From positions 8,765,006-8,829,005 of the forward strand of contig JACBWW010000028.1 in the NCBI GenBank assembly GCA_020086605.1: a stretch of 64,000 nt of DNA. Direction: 5' to 3'. The notes under the pieces were generated by a model, which was not told where the DNA came from, searched no databases, and worked only from the letters and a program-made list of their open reading frames with translations. Positions 1 through 12,800 of this stretch are shown one piece after another. Position numbers and translations under genes: made by a program. Source of the stretch: Lanius collurio. Taxonomy: Eukaryota > Chordata > Aves > Passeriformes > Laniidae. Positions within the stretch are counted from its first letter, which is position 1. Each line of letters starts with the position of its first letter.

Positions 1-1800
1 CTCATGAGATTCCCATGAGCCCACTTCTTGAGCTTGTCCAGGTCCCTGTGGATGGCAATTATGGACTTGAGGTGTGTCAGCAGCACCACTCAGCTTGGGA
101 TCATCTGCAAATTTGCTGAGGATGCGCTTGATCCCTTCATCTGTGTCATTAATGCAGACATTGAATAGCATTGGTCCCAGTATCAACCCCTGATTGTTGC
201 TGATGTCCATCAGGACTCTGAGCCATTGACCACTACCCTCTGGATGGCACTGTCCAGCCAATTCCTTATCCACTGAACAGTCTGCCCATCAAATCTTCTC
301 TCTGCAATTTAGAGAGAAGGGTGTTACAAGGAACCTTCTCTAAATCTATACAGACCAAATGACCCCTGTAGCCCTTCTCTTGTCCACTGATGTACTCCTT
401 GCATCATAGAAGGCCTTATGGTTGGTCAGGGAGGACTTGCCCTTGTTGAAGACGCTCTGGCTGTCCCACATCACCTCCCTAGGATCACCTCCTGATTCTA
501 GAAGAATCTGTTCCATGGTCTTCCCAGGCACAGAGGTGAGGCTGACAGGCTGGTCATTCCCGAGGTTCTCCTGTCCACTCTTTTTAAACATCAGCACAAT
601 GTTTCCATTTTTCCAGACCCGTGGGTCTTCACCTGATTCCACAGTTTTTCAGATATGGAGAGTGGCTTGGTAACTACATCGACCACTTCCTTCAGAACTG
701 TGAGATGCATCTTATCAGGCCCCATGGATTTGTGTATTTTCAGGCTCCTCAGATGGTCAGAAACTTGATCTTCACTTAAAGTGGGAAGCACTTTGCTCCC
801 CCAATCCCCATCCTGCTGTCCATCCACTTAAGAGGTATTGGAAGAGAAATTACTATTGAAGACTGAGGCGAGAAAAAGTTTTGAGTCCCTCAGCCTTATT
901 GTCATCAGTTGTTACCAGGTTTTCAGCCTTGCTTGTCCTGAAATGTGTGTATGTACACTTTCTCTGTCTTCCTTTTCTGACTGACACACCTGTAGAAGCC
1001 CTTCTTGTTATTCTTTGCATCCCTCGTAAAGTTCAGCTCCAGCTTCACTTTGGCTTTCCTCACCCCAAACCTACACAACCAGCCTGTACCCATATATTCT
1101 TCCTAGGATATTTGTCCCTACTTCCACTGGCTACGCATTTGTTTCTTGTTCTTTAGTTTGACCAGCAGTTCTGTACTCATCCATGCCAGTCTCTTACCTT
1201 CCTTGCCAATTTCTTGTGCCATTGAATCACTAGCTCTTGTGCTCTATGGAAGGCATCCTTAAAGATCTGCCACTTCTGTTCTGCTCCCTTGTTTCTGAGG
1301 GCAGCATTGCAAGGATTCCTATTGACTACCTCCTTGAAGAAGTGGAATTTTGCTCTTCTGAAGCTCAGGGCCCTGAGGGCCCTCTTTTCCTGACCCATTT
1401 CCCTCCGATCTGTGAGCTCCACCATTGCATGATCTCTGCAGCCCGGCTGCCTCCATCATGGTGTCCCTGATTAGTTCACTTAGGGTTGTCATCATCAGGT
1501 CCAGTATGGTGTCCCTTCTGTTAGGGTTATTACCTGGATTAAGGAGTTATGCTCCATGCATTCCAGGAATCTCTGGGATTGCCTACAGCTTGCTCTGCTG
1601 CTTTTCCAGCAGATATTGGGGTGGCTGAAGTCTCACAGCAGGACGAGAGCCTGTGAGTGTGATCCTTCTGTAGCTGGAGCAAGCAGGTCTCATCAATAGG
1701 CTACCCTTGGTCAGGGACCTGTAGTGACACCATCCACAAGGTTCCATTTGTTGCTTCAGTCTCTGTTTCTTGCCCACAGGCTTTTACCTGCTCATTGTTG
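1..1800 (-). mobile_element. CR1 LINE fragment (ORF2 reverse transcriptase), minus strand
   Basis: On the minus strand, broken frames encode typical CR1 ORF2 pieces: GDFSHPNICW-like endonuclease end (near 1620), a NRNPCNAALRNKGAEQKW-like block (1177-1425) and the reverse transcriptase block NGNIVLMFKKSG...PVSLTSVPGKTMEQILLE (346-642). The sequence at 1-300 continues into the next part of the polymerase and passes the window edge. Frameshifts and stops show it is dead. It sits in an HSDL2 intron, antisense to the gene. The upstream limit near 1800 is uncertain and related sequence may extend to about 1970. Confidence 0.85.
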
Positions 1801-2838
1801 CTGATCTTCAGTTCACAGGTTGTTCTTCAGAGATGGCTTGTCACACTCAATCCACCTCTTGATGCAGGGGGCAATGCCTCCATCTCTCCTTCCTCCCCTG
1901 TCCCCTCTGAGTAGGCTCTTGCTGTCAGTGGATGCAGTGAAGTCATGGGATTTATCCCACCAAGTTTTAAATAAAGGCAGCTAGTTTTCTTGGTTCCCAT
2001 GCATTAAGAAATTGAGACATCTGTTAGTGAACTGCCACTGAAAAGAGCTGAGACCCCAGGACAGTTAAGCAGGTGGTAAGTTATTTACTTTACTGCTGTG
2101 GTGATATTGCTGTTGAAGGTGTTGAAGTTGTTCCCTTTGTGGCTGAGAGTATGCATGGGTCCTGTTGGAGTATGTGAACAGTTGGTCCCTAGTGTGGTGA
2201 TGTTTTCACCTGTGAAGCTTGATTAAAAATTCTCAAGCGGAGATCAAATACAAACATGTACCCTAGTCATGTTTGAAGTCAAAAGACAATTTCTGTAAAG
2301 TATGAGTTCTGATTTACAGAGATGTATAAATTCAAAGTAGAATTCTCTTAGAAGACAATAGGTTTTTAGTTTTCTTTAAAATATTTGAAATAGCATTCTG
2401 CTATGCAGTATTATTTCTTCAACGTGATTTTGAAGAAGAAATAGGTATGGGATCAGAAGAGAGTATTTTTATGACTAAATGATGCTCTGCACTGTTAATT
2501 TTGGTTGTTGCCTTGTGGTGTTTTGTTGCCCCTACCAGAAGTATTACAAGGGGATTATGGCTTCTGAATATCTGGAACACTAGCTTTAGTCAAAGCTGAT
2601 GCACTGGTTGGAGAATGTGGTTCAGTTTGCTGGAATGAATACTAGGCCTGAGATAAGTGATCTGGGACAGATTTTTTTTGTTGTTGATTTTCTTTATATA
2701 ATTTAAATACTTGATATGAGGAGAGGATTTGTTTAAGACTGTCTACGAAAATACTGGTCTACTAGTATTGTTTTTACTGTAGTTATAGGTGTTCCATAAA
2801 ATAAGAGGAAACTGATATGTCTGAATCTTATCTTTCAG

Positions 2839-2942
2839 GTCTAAAGCATGCCTTCCCCACTTGAGGAAGAGTAAGAACCCCCATATCCTGAACCTTAGCC
2901 CACCTATGAATCTGAATCCCATGTGGTTCAAAAATCATTGTG
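2839..2942 (+). CDS. HSDL2: HSDL2 exon (SDR domain, SKAC...HC segment)
   Basis: The translation begins SKACLPHLRKSK and continues through HILNLSPPMNLNPMWF, matching the HSDL2 segment SKACIPYLKKSK...HILNISPPLNLNPVWF. The SDR active-site region serine (codon 2897-2899, in NLSPP) is kept. The acceptor is tctttcag and the donor is gtaagtag. The exon starts with the last base of the preceding codon and ends with the first base of an alanine codon completed in the next exon. A sense-strand LTR-like element begins a few tens of bases after the donor. Confidence 0.93.
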
Positions 2943-2959
2943 GTAAGTAGCATTCAGAG

Positions 2960-3670
2960 CATTTGTTGTTGTGAGAAATAAGTAAGTACCTTGTGAAGTG
3001 TGCAGTAGTGCCTGTGCAGGGTTGTAGGGTCTGACAAGCCCCTGTCCTGGCAGAAAGCCCTTGTTTAGATAAAGGGAACTGCACAATCGCCAGACATGGG
3101 GTCTGACAAGCCCCTGCCCTGGCGGGGAGGCCTGGAGATAAGGAGGTCACACAATCCCCCTGCAGGCCCCTCTTTGGGAAAGAGGGAATCTTTTTGGTTA
3201 CGGTGAGAGAAGACAGACCCATGATCCTCTAGGAAACTGTATGTAAAATACCCTAATACCCATTGGTTTCTCACCCTCTCACACCCACCTCTGTACCCCC
3301 ATAAAAGAGACCCCTCTGCCCTGAGTCGGCGGAGGATCCGTCTCTGGTCACCCCTTTGTGGAAGATGGAAGAATAAAGCGACTTCTGCGGAACCACCAGA
3401 AGGACCTCTCCTCTCTCTGTCCGGGCCTGGCCATGGGGGTTTGCCTTGGAGAGCAGAGCTGAAATCACTCCCTGAATCACTAAGAGCTGATGGCTGCTGA
3501 GCCAGGCACCTCTGCAGGCACCCCCGGCTGATGGCTGAGAGAAGCCACGACTCCCTGGGAGACGGTTCCTCACGGGATCACCTCTGCGGGCTGGCCATGG
3601 CTTCTTGGGTCTGAGCCTCAGACCCCAGCCAGCACCGGCCAGAAACCCCAGCCTTATTACTTTACAGGAT
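2960..3670 (+). mobile_element. Probable solo LTR of an endogenous retrovirus, sense to HSDL2
   Basis: This GC-rich block differs sharply from the AT-rich intron around it. It has a TATA-like ccATAAAAg at 3301-3306, an intact AATAAA at 3372-3377 about 70 nt later, and a GC-rich downstream part, the U3-R-U5 order of an LTR. A direct repeat with a period of about 71 nt starts at 3027 and 3098 (gggtctgacaagcccctg), like a duplicated U3 enhancer. No gag, pol or env follows. I could not fix the termini or a target-site duplication, so the bounds are approximate. Confidence 0.55.
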
Positions 3671-4511
3671 GGCAGATCTTGTATCTTTAGCACAATATAC
3701 AGAGTGGCACTAGTGGTTCCTCAGAGAATTTTGTACCTGACCTACAAGAAATTGTTTTGTGGGAAAATGTAGGGCAGGTTTCATGGCATCATCCATCTTT
3801 TTTGTTTTCAGGGTAAGTCTTTGCTTTTCTATGGGAATTTTTAGGATTACATAATATTTTTTGCTCCAAATAGAGACTGAAACCCAAAATTTCCTTTCTT
3901 AACTGATTCAACTTCACTTCTTTTACTATGGATAAAGCTCAATGTTGTCTTTTAATATGGAAATTACTTTGAGGTGGAGAAAGAACTTCATGTTATCTTG
4001 AAATTAGTGTTGCTCATTTTAAAACTGTAGAAAAAACTTTCTGTTTTGGACACTTATCATGTTAAACTCCAGCAAATTCCAGTTCTTTCCCCAAAAACGT
4101 TTCCCTTCTCAAAGTAGATAGGTAAAAAGGATTTAGAATTCCCTTTTGTTTTCTGTAGGGTACTAGTTTGCTCCTTAACAGCTAGTATGCTTTAGGCATC
4201 TTGAAAAAATTCGATCACTCTTGTCAGTGTTCTGTGTATAAAAAGCATGACAAAATCACCGTGCATCTAGGCTTAAGTTATTTTTGGCAAAACACATGTA
4301 GCTTTCATTTTCTTTGCAGTGAAAAGACATCAGAATGCAGTTTGTATCTGACAGGGGTGGCAGGTCGAAGGGACTCTAGGAAGGTACTGTTTTGTGTGAA
4401 AGCCCTGAATTTTCTATGTGAACCAATTACCTGTTTTATCTTCCTTTCATTATTAAAATTACATTTTACATAGAGTGTAAACTTCTATCTTTTTTGCATT
4501 TGTTGTCTTAG

Positions 4512-4610
4512 CTTATACTATTTCTAAATATGGGATGTCCATGTGTGTCTTGGGAATGGCAGAAGAATTTAGAGGAGAAGTTGCTGTCAATGCCTTATGG
4601 CCCAAAACAG
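4512..4610 (+). CDS. HSDL2: HSDL2 exon carrying the catalytic YxxxK motif
   Basis: The translation reads YTISKYGMSMCVLGM, then AEEFRGEVAVNALWPKT. It matches the HSDL2 segment YTIAKYGMSMYVLGMAEEFKG...NALWPKT almost residue for residue. The catalytic tyrosine (4514-4516) and lysine (4526-4528) of the SDR YxxxK motif are both present. The acceptor is ttgtcttag and the donor gtgatt is followed by a T run. Phase joins cleanly with both neighbouring exons. Confidence 0.94.
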
Positions 4611-7600
4611 GTGATTTTTTTTTTTTGATATTACTAACATACTGACCTTCTGTATTTTGTCTGCTAAAGCTTGTTTTATTTGACACTAAATATACTTCTG
4701 ACTTTTTCTGGAATAGATTCAGGTGACTGAGCAGTTCTTTTATATATTATTTTTTTCATCCTGCATGGGTTCTGGTTTTCATTCCTAGTTCTCACTAGAC
4801 TATTGCCACTTTGATCTAAACTCATCTTCAGCTAGTTTGAAACCACACAGTTGGTTGAAGCATTTGTGCAGTGTTTGGCTTGCCTGTGCTTTTCCTGATG
4901 CACCCAGTGTTTTGGTTTGGACAGAATCACAAAAATATTAGTGTGCTTTCATGAGTGGGAATTGAACATCTGTGTATGTAGTACTATTTAGAATTTCTTG
5001 CTAGTTAAATTTTGAGAGCTTACTGACAAGACATATACCTCTGTACATGCGGAAATAATTTTTAAAAGGCCTATTCCTAGAAGTTTTGGCACAGTGCAAT
5101 TCTGTGAAGAGTTGTTCATAGAACCATCTGATTGCAAATTACAGGAAATTAAAGAGCTCTTGGAAAAAAAATGGCTCAATGCTCCAATTTTTTATTAGCT
5201 TCAGTTTGTTTTCTCTGGGTCAGTGAGGATAAGGGCTGCTGTTTGAGGTTTGGCCAGCTGTTTGCCAAGGAGGCCAGTCTCTCCTCCCCAAATACATCTG
5301 TGGCAGAAATCACACTGATGTTAAAATCAATACCAGACAGAGGGTAATCCTGCCCTTTAGTGGTGTAAACCCAGTCGTTGTGTTCGAAGACATTACAACA
5401 GTATTTATTTCCTTAACAAGTGCAAGGAAGAAGGAAGAGGAGATAAAAATACCAAGGAACCAAGATCCTCTTCTGAGGGTGGTGCTTCAGTTTAAGTGTT
5501 TGTACACAGACACTTTTCAGTGTTTTCCTGTTAGGAGTTACAGGTCCCTTTTAAACTCTAGTGGGAACTGGAACTCTCTGATCTACTTTCTCTAAAGTGA
5601 GAAATATAAGAAAAACTTAACTATTTAAAAAAAAAAATCAGCTGAATTTCTTAAGTGCTGTAGGTGATCATTAATTGAACAGCTGGCTTGGTGTGCTTGA
5701 CAGACTTGGTCATTTTTCATTGGTCTGGATGCTTGCATCTTAAATTCTTCCAGCAAATGAATGCCCCCTGATTCTGCTCACTCTGTCTGTTGTACCCATA
5801 GAAATACTTTGGTAAGAGATTTTCTTTTAAAATTATAGTTTTATCATTCATGATAATTACATCATCACAAAATCTGTACTATTTTGAAGACAATAAACTC
5901 TTCTTCTGTGTACTTGTACTGAAGGCAACTACATGCATAATAACTTCAGAATCTGGATTGCCTTCTGGTGGAGTCAAAGTTCACCTTTCAGGTTTCAAGT
6001 GTGTGTTGTATTTTTTTATTTCTGAGGCAGTTAAAAGAAATATGCACTTGTTTCTGCATGCTTGCTTTTTAAGTACCCCAGGAGAGCCTCAAAAAATTTT
6101 CAGTGGAGATTTCCCAAGATCTAAGTCATCTGGAATAGAACCAAGAAACCTGATTCTTGGTCTTCAGCTCCCTAGATCTCACCCCTCCTGTCTTGTCTTT
6201 AAAATGGCACTGCTAAATGGGTTTTATATCTCCTCAGAATCCCAGTGTGTGGGAGTAACTTGGTTTCTCATTAACCAAGAGGTTAAAGAGGTGACCTTTT
6301 ACCTATCATTGTGTGGTTTTTGGTCATTGACTGATTTAACAATGTATATTGCCTGTGAGAGTTAGGGACAGTAAAGAAATTAATCCAGAGTGTCTCATTC
6401 TGATAGAGATATGGTATGAAACTGCAGACAACCAATTTGACTTACTTTTTTCATGGAAAGGATGTTACAAGATTACCCGTGTTTTGTAAATACACATATT
6501 CATATGCTGCATAGACACATTATGTGCATCCTTCACAGCTTTTTTATTCTGGATGTACTGGAAAAAACATCCACTACTATTGGGAAAATGAGTCAGTGGC
6601 TTTATGGGTCCTATTAAAAGCTAAAGATTTTTTTTTCTGCCAAGACTAGCTGGCTATTCTAGGTATTTATTTCACAATGTAGCTGTTTTCCTCCACCCAT
6701 CTGAATAATTTGACCTGCTTTTTTAATCATGGAAAGGCAAAAAAAGATCCTGGGAGAATTTCTCCACCCATCCACAATGGAATTTTTTTCAGAGGGGTGG
6801 CTAACTTTATAAGCAGAAGTTACATTAAGTCTTACGTTGCATAATTGAATACATTATTTCTTTCTAGTTTGGGCTTATGCTGCAGCACTCCAAATATCAA
6901 TAGTAGTACCACTGTCCCAGATGTGGTCCACTATTAAAGAATGTCTATGATGGTATTAATAAAACTTCTACAAAATCTGACATTCTTATGTAGGGAAGTG
7001 GGAAACCCAAATTAAATAAAGTTGTATCTTTCTCTTGAGCATTACAGTGCTGCCATGTCCTTGGTAACATACCCGTACCTGCTAAAGAGGAGAGCACTGT
7101 GGGAGCTGGTACTGGTTGGAGTGCAGCTAATACTTGTTCTCCACAGGATCCTGCAAAACATGAGGCTTGGAAGTGCAGGAAAATTCTCTTTACAGATGAA
7201 AACAGTATATATTCTAATAAATGCTTTTTTAAATAAAGATTTCTCTCTGTGAGATGCTGCAAAGAAATTTTAAAAAGTAATTAGGCTTTCTATAAAATCA
7301 AAAGTATACAAGCAGAGCTTTTTATTTGCAGAAATCATGCCTACTCATTCAGTGATGCCTTCATGAAAACTGATGTGACATCAAATGTACAAGAAGATCA
7401 TAATGTGTGAATTCTCCAGTACAAAAAAACTGTGCTTTTGAAAGGTTTATCTTCCAAAAGTGAGAAAGTTAACTTCTTTATTGTGGTCATCCAGAGAGGT
7501 AGTGTTACAGACTTCCATGGTGTCGGAAATACCGTTGCAAAGCTCCTGATTTAAAAGTCTACTGTCATCTCATACAAATGTGTTTACCCTCAGTGTTAGT

Positions 7601-9450
7601 ATGGATGCCAGGATCTGTTCATTAACTGGATTCTTTAAACATGTGAAGGTATGTTGGTAATAAGATGCCAGAGTTCTCCATTTATCTAAAAGTGAATGAG
7701 GATGTCTATCAAAAGGGCAAGGGCCAATCCCATCACTAGGAGTGCAGAGGAATAATTGAGGTGTCCTGAGACAGAACTGGAAGTCTCTTCATGTGCATTA
7801 GAGGCAAACCCACATCACTTTATATGAAATTAATGTTACAATGTACAGCCAGACTACAAGCCAATGCTGTTTGAAACCTTTTTGCTTCAATCTATGCAAA
7901 TAGGCTGACTGTGCTCAGAAAAAGAATAGTTACCAGTAACAGAGAAGTGACAGACCTATGGAACATGAAAAGCAAGCAGCTTAATGAATCCTCAGAATAA
8001 ATGTATTAATGTCAACAGAACTCAATAAATTTCATCATAGTGTTTGACAGAAATATTCTGTGAACTGTTGGTAGTTATTAAAAAAAGTAAATCTTGCTGG
8101 GCAGATACCATTTCAGATGACCAAAAAAGGCAAATTTATTGACTTTCAGAAAGATGAGAACTAGACCTAAGTAGACCTACATGTATGTACAATGTATCTA
8201 TTTGTCACTTTTTACTTTGATGTGTATTTATAGCCCTTCACTTGATTTGAATTAAGAACACTAAGCTAAGGTTGCTTAAAGGTAAATGAAACCTAGACAG
8301 TAATTCTCATCACAGAAGACTAAAGTAATGAAGTCAACAAAGACATCTACACACTTGAGCACTCTTGTAGAAAACATTTGGACAGGGGCTCTCAGGCCAG
8401 TGCTGAAGACTTCTGTCCTTTTGCCCAGTTGGAAAGGTGAATGATCCAGCTAAGATACATGTGTCCTGCACAGTGCTATTTATTTGCTGTTTAAGGAATG
8501 TTGGGATCATTTCTGTATCAAAATCACTCTGTGTGGAATGGAAGCACCAGAATGAGGACAAAAATTTGATTTATTCTTCTGCCTCCCTGATCTTCTGGCC
8601 TCATATGTAGGAAAGGATTTTTGAATTTCTCTCAAGATTTGGGGATAGGGCATTGAGTTTTAAACAGCAGATGGAAAAACGATGAAGCAGAACATATGAT
8701 GGAAAAACAGTAAGATGGCAGATGTCAAAAGTTACAACCAGACAGCCTTTCTGTGGAGTAGGATGAAAAAATATTGAAATGGATACCTCAGCCTCGAAGA
8801 GCAAATCACAGGCTTAGACAGCAACATGCCATGATGGTAGTAGCTTCTGTGGGAGAAACATAAAGAAGACTGCTGAAATGGCACAGAAGTAATAGAATTG
8901 CTTAATAAAAGAACCAGAAGCCAAGGAGATGTGGATTTTATTCTTAGGTCTAACATAGCCCTTCTGTGAAATACTGAACAAGTTATGTGAGGTTATGTTA
9001 CTTGGTTTCTCACTAACTTAGGAGAAACACCTTAGTAGCTCATGGGAGTTACCAAAAGAATAAAATTAAGCATCGAGACTTTCAGTGTGATAATCACCAA
9101 AGCAAATATGTCTTTATAACTGAGGTGTCATACATCCACTTTGAGGAACAGTTGTCCTGTTAGTTTTTCATGGCATGAATAACTTGGTGGAAATCCAGGT
9201 GGGATGATAAATAAATAAAGGGATGAGAATGTCATAAAATGTTCTGGCCTTTTTGGTTCCTGTAAGAGTATCCTGGGTTTTTATTGTTGATTTTACAGAA
9301 TTGGTATTATGTTTTGTAATATTTCACAGCTTCTGTCTTCCTAGGATTTCTTTTTGTCTGAAAGGAAAATAAAGTTTGTTTACTTACGAAAGAAATGAGA
9401 ATTCCATATCAGTGTTAAAGCTTTGTTTTCATACCCTTCACACTCTCTAG
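4611..9450 (+). other. HSDL2 intron, no gene recognised
   Basis: AT-rich intronic sequence. Short frames on both strands (for example 5850-6365 +, 171 codons) have no recognisable domain, no consistent splice signals and no family resemblance. I see no LTR or CR1 in this stretch. Confidence 0.6.
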
Positions 9451-9645
9451 CCATACATACAGCTGCTATGGATATGCTGGGAGGAGCTGGAATAGAAAAA
9501 CAGTGCAGGAAAACTGACATCCTGGCAGATGCTGCATATTGCATTTTGACAAAACCAAAAACTTTCACTGGAAACTTCATTATTGATGAAGTTCTGCTGA
9601 GAGAAGAAGGAGTTAAGGATTTTGATGTTTATGCAATTGCACCAG
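9451..9645 (+). CDS. HSDL2: HSDL2 exon (end of the SDR domain)
   Basis: The translation starts IHTAAMDMLGGAGIEKQCRK and later contains ADAAYCILTKPKTFTGNF and FDVYAIAPG. This matches the C-terminal end of the HSDL2 dehydrogenase domain (IHTAAMDMLGG...QCRK...DAAYSIFQKPKSFTGNF...FDVYAI). The acceptor is cactctctag and the donor is gtaaaa. It has 195 nt and joins in phase on both sides. The ~4.8 kb intron before it contains no recognised gene. Confidence 0.94.
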
Positions 9646-10153
9646 GTAAAAGAGATCTTTAAGGTGAGAAGTTCAGGAAGGAGGGGAGGACATATGGAGA
9701 ACATTAATACAGTTTTGTTTCCAGGGGCTCTTAAATTAGTTTGTAAAACAAGTTGCTTTGTCTTAGCTTTGAGAACGTGTCTTACTGGAAAGCCCATATG
9801 GATACACTGAGAGTTTAATAATTAAATTCCTATTAAATTAAATCAAGAAATTCTTTAATGAAAAGAAAACCTACCTGCATTGTAGATGTATGTATTACTA
9901 TTTGACAGCTCATGAGATAGATTTTTAATGGGGGGGTTTTCTGATGTTCTTCATTGCAACCTTAAAAGCCTTCTATGTCAGATTTTAAATGAACAAAACT
10001 CTATAAACATGTTATTTCATGCTATGTTTTTCTTGCAAATTGTAGTTTATTATAAACTTAAGTAGGGTACTACTTGACTGTAGTATGAGATGAAATGGAT
10101 TCCTGCTATGCAACTTTACTTGGGCTTACAGTTACATTTTTCCTCCCTCTTAG

Positions 10154-10225
10154 GTCACCCTCTGATGCCTGACTTCTTCTTAGATGTTGAAATTGACACT
10201 ACAGCTATGAAGCAAGAAAGATACG
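10154..10225 (+). CDS. HSDL2: HSDL2 exon (GHPLMPDFFLD linker start)
   Basis: A 72-nt exon encoding GHPLMPDFFLDVEIDTTAMK and a few more residues. The first half matches GHPLQPDFFLD of HSDL2. The second half falls in the poorly conserved linker between the SDR and SCP2 domains and is divergent, as is usual there. The acceptor is ccctcttag and the donor is gtaggg. Confidence 0.9.
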
Positions 10226-11539
10226 GTAGGGAAAGCACTGTGTGTACAAGTCCATAATTTCTATAATGAATTTAATTTCACAATAATGAATTCCTTTTGT
10301 TTTTCATTTTTCTCCTATGAATTTGGACTTAAGTATTGAGCAAAACCCCTTTTCTCATTTGGAGAGTAAGATTTATGGAAGTGATTGTGTACTTAAAAGT
10401 GGGGGAAAAAATCATGTCTCCTCCAGGACTTTCATGCTGTAAAGTCAATGCATTATTTTGAAAAATTCTCTTTTGAACATCTGAATTGTGGTAGTAGGGA
10501 GGTCACAGGTAAATATTGCTGGAAAAAGAAATTAGACTGCAAACAGCGTATTTTGCAGCAATATCTCCTTTGCCTTGCTAATTTATACAAAAGAATATGA
10601 CATAAAGCCTCCATCCATGGCTTCTTAGATTAAATGTGCTTCTTAGATGAAATGCAGAAATTTTTTTTAGAAAGGCATTGCTTTTTCAAAATTGTAGTAT
10701 GTCAAGTTGGAGAGCAACTAAAATGCTCTTTAGAACATGTTTTATAGAAGTGTTAAATTAGGGATAAGGCAAGGGCAGAGGAGGCAAAGTAGGAAGTGTT
10801 CCTTTCTGTTGAAAATACCCCTTGAGCAGTCACCCTAGGACAGTTCTGCCAGGGACAGATGGTGTTAGTTCCCTGGGCTCCCAGTGCAGGTTATTTTGTA
10901 GGGACTCACAGAACAGACTTAAGCATTTTTTGGTACTGAAGACACCTAAGAGACTTTCAACAGCATTTTTAGGACTGTTCAACATGATTTGCTTTGCAAA
11001 TTGCAAAACCTGTCCTTTGTTGTTAAATGTACATGTTCACTGTGGTAAAGTAAGCCACTGATCAAAGCAGTAAATTGATTTCCACCTTAGAAGCCTTTGC
11101 AGAAGAATTTATGAAAATATGCATGTTCGTTACAAGATAGACAAGACAGAAGTATTTTGGGATGAAAGCAATGTTTATTAAAGACGCTGATTTTTTTTAA
11201 TGTTGTCAGCAGTGTATAGATTACATCAGAAAACTGTTGTGTAAGCATCTGTAATGAACTGTGAACAGTCAGAATTCGAATTTTGCTGTGGTTTTATTTT
11301 TACTTTTCTTTTCATCTATCAGGAATCAAAATTTATTGCAGAATTACGTTTAGTGATGTACACCTATTCAGATTCCCAGGCAGAGAAAGCATCCTTTATC
11401 AGTGTTAATAGTAAATAGTAAAAAATAATTTTCCCTACTTTGAAGCTTAAAGCTTTTCAAATTGAGTTCTCTGCTCATGTTTTTACATTCATTTTTAAAG
11501 TGGTTTGCATTTGAAAGAGAAAAATAATCTTTCTCATAG

Positions 11540-11728
11540 GTGCTGCCCAAGAGGAGAAGAAGTTAAGCGGATCCCAGGGGGAAGGAGCAGATGGAGCCAA
11601 GGTTAAGACAGAATGTGCTGCAGCCGAGCCATCGGGTCCTGTTGCAGAGACATTCAGAGCTATTCAAGGGGCGATGACTGAAGAGTATGTGAGAAGTACT
11701 CAGGGTGTCTTTCAGTTTGAGTTATCTG
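11540..11728 (+). CDS. HSDL2: HSDL2 exon (linker and start of the SCP2 domain)
   Basis: The first part is a low-complexity charged linker (GAAQEEKKLSGSQGEG...), variable in this family. The second part, VAETFRAIQGAMTEEYVRST then QGVFQFELSG, matches the start of the HSDL2 SCP2 domain (VEETFRIVKDSLSDDVVKAT...FELSG). The acceptor is tttctcatag and the donor is gtaaga. The exon itself and the following intron are much richer in GC than the flanking exons. Confidence 0.92.
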
Positions 11729-12222
11729 GTAAGAGCATCGCTTGTGTAGCCTTGCCTGGTAAAAGGCACTGGGTATGTTGAAACAGGAGCCTTTGGAGGC
11801 TGGTCCCGAAGCAGAGCAGCGCCTCTGCCCCTCTGTGGGACGCTCCTTCTGCGGGCCCCCTCGGGCAGGCGCCGGGAGGTGCTGCCCATCGGCCGCACAC
11901 GGAGCCTCTGTCCCGGCGCTGCCGCCCGCCCCGGGCTGGTGTGGGCACCGACAGGGCGCTCTCGGGGCCACGGCAGGAGCGCCAGCTGCCGCAGCTGTGT
12001 GAGCAAAGCGCAGCCTCTGGGCTCTCCTGGCCACGTCCCCGGCACGTGGTGCTCGGGGCGTCACGGGGGACAAGAGGTGGCTTCTTGCAGAGCATCCGCC
12101 GGCGTGCGGACTGCCGTGGAAGCGCTCCCAGCGCCCCCGGCTGCGGCCGTCCGGCGGGGCAACAGAGAGGGAGGGCACAGCGCTCTTTGCTGCCTCCTCA
12201 GCTCGCTTCGCTCTCTGTCCAG
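11729..12222 (+). other. GC- and CpG-rich HSDL2 intron
   Basis: A 494-nt intron that is strikingly GC-rich (about 11800-12180) compared with every other HSDL2 intron here. Overlapping long frames on both strands are due to the composition. It may be a GC-rich minisatellite-like expansion or an intragenic CpG island. Confidence 0.6.
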
Positions 12223-12351
12223 GTGATGGCGGAGGCACTTGGTATATTGACCTGAAGACCAAGGGTGGGAGCGCTGGCTTCGGAAAGCCTCCTGTGACAG
12301 CTGATGTGATTATGAGCATGTCGAGTGCCGACTTTGTGAAAATGTTCACAG
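12223..12351 (+). CDS. HSDL2: HSDL2 exon (SCP2 domain core)
   Basis: The translation contains GTWYIDLKTKGGSAGFG and ADVIMSMSSADFVKMFTG. These match the SCP2 domain core of HSDL2 (GTWFLDLKSKGG...ADVVMSMTTDDFVKMFSG). The acceptor is tctgtccag and the donor is gtgagg. One visible difference from human is GDGGGTW in place of GEDGGTW at the exon junction. The sterol-carrier domain binds lipids and acyl-CoA in the peroxisome. Confidence 0.94.
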
Positions 12352-12800
12352 GTGAGGGACGAAGGCCTTTGTCAGGGGACGCAGGTACCGGTGCCCGGAA
12401 AAGCCTCTGCTGGCGGGGCAGGAGAGCGGCTTCTCGCTTTGTGGTCTGGGAGGAGCTTTCGGCTTCCTGTGGCTCAAGGGAACGTGTGGGCAAGAACTGC
12501 TTGGGTTTTTCTGCACTCTCGTGTCCTGTGAACAGGCGGAGTGCAAAAGCTTGCCCTGCTTTTATTAACCAGGTACTGATATTTTAGCAGCCGGAGTAGC
12601 TTCAGAAAGAATCTAGTCATTGTGTTGCACTTCTGCTCTTGCACATCTCCGAGCAGTGTTTCCTGTGTGCACTGCTTTTACCAGTACGACTTGGTAGGAA
12701 TGTAGCAGCTGAGGTTTCACTGTGGTGGCATTTTGTTTTCCTGTACACAGGCTTTCTCCGATCCCTTTCACATTCTGTTTGTTCTGTTTCTTCTTTTTAG

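Noticed and set aside
5850..6365. 171-codon plus-strand frame in an HSDL2 intron
   Set aside because: No recognisable domain, no splice continuity with HSDL2 and ordinary AT-rich composition; probably chance.
11660..12493. 277-codon minus-strand frame
   Set aside because: It lies antisense over two HSDL2 exons and the GC-rich intron between them. It has no domain and its length is explained by GC-rich composition.
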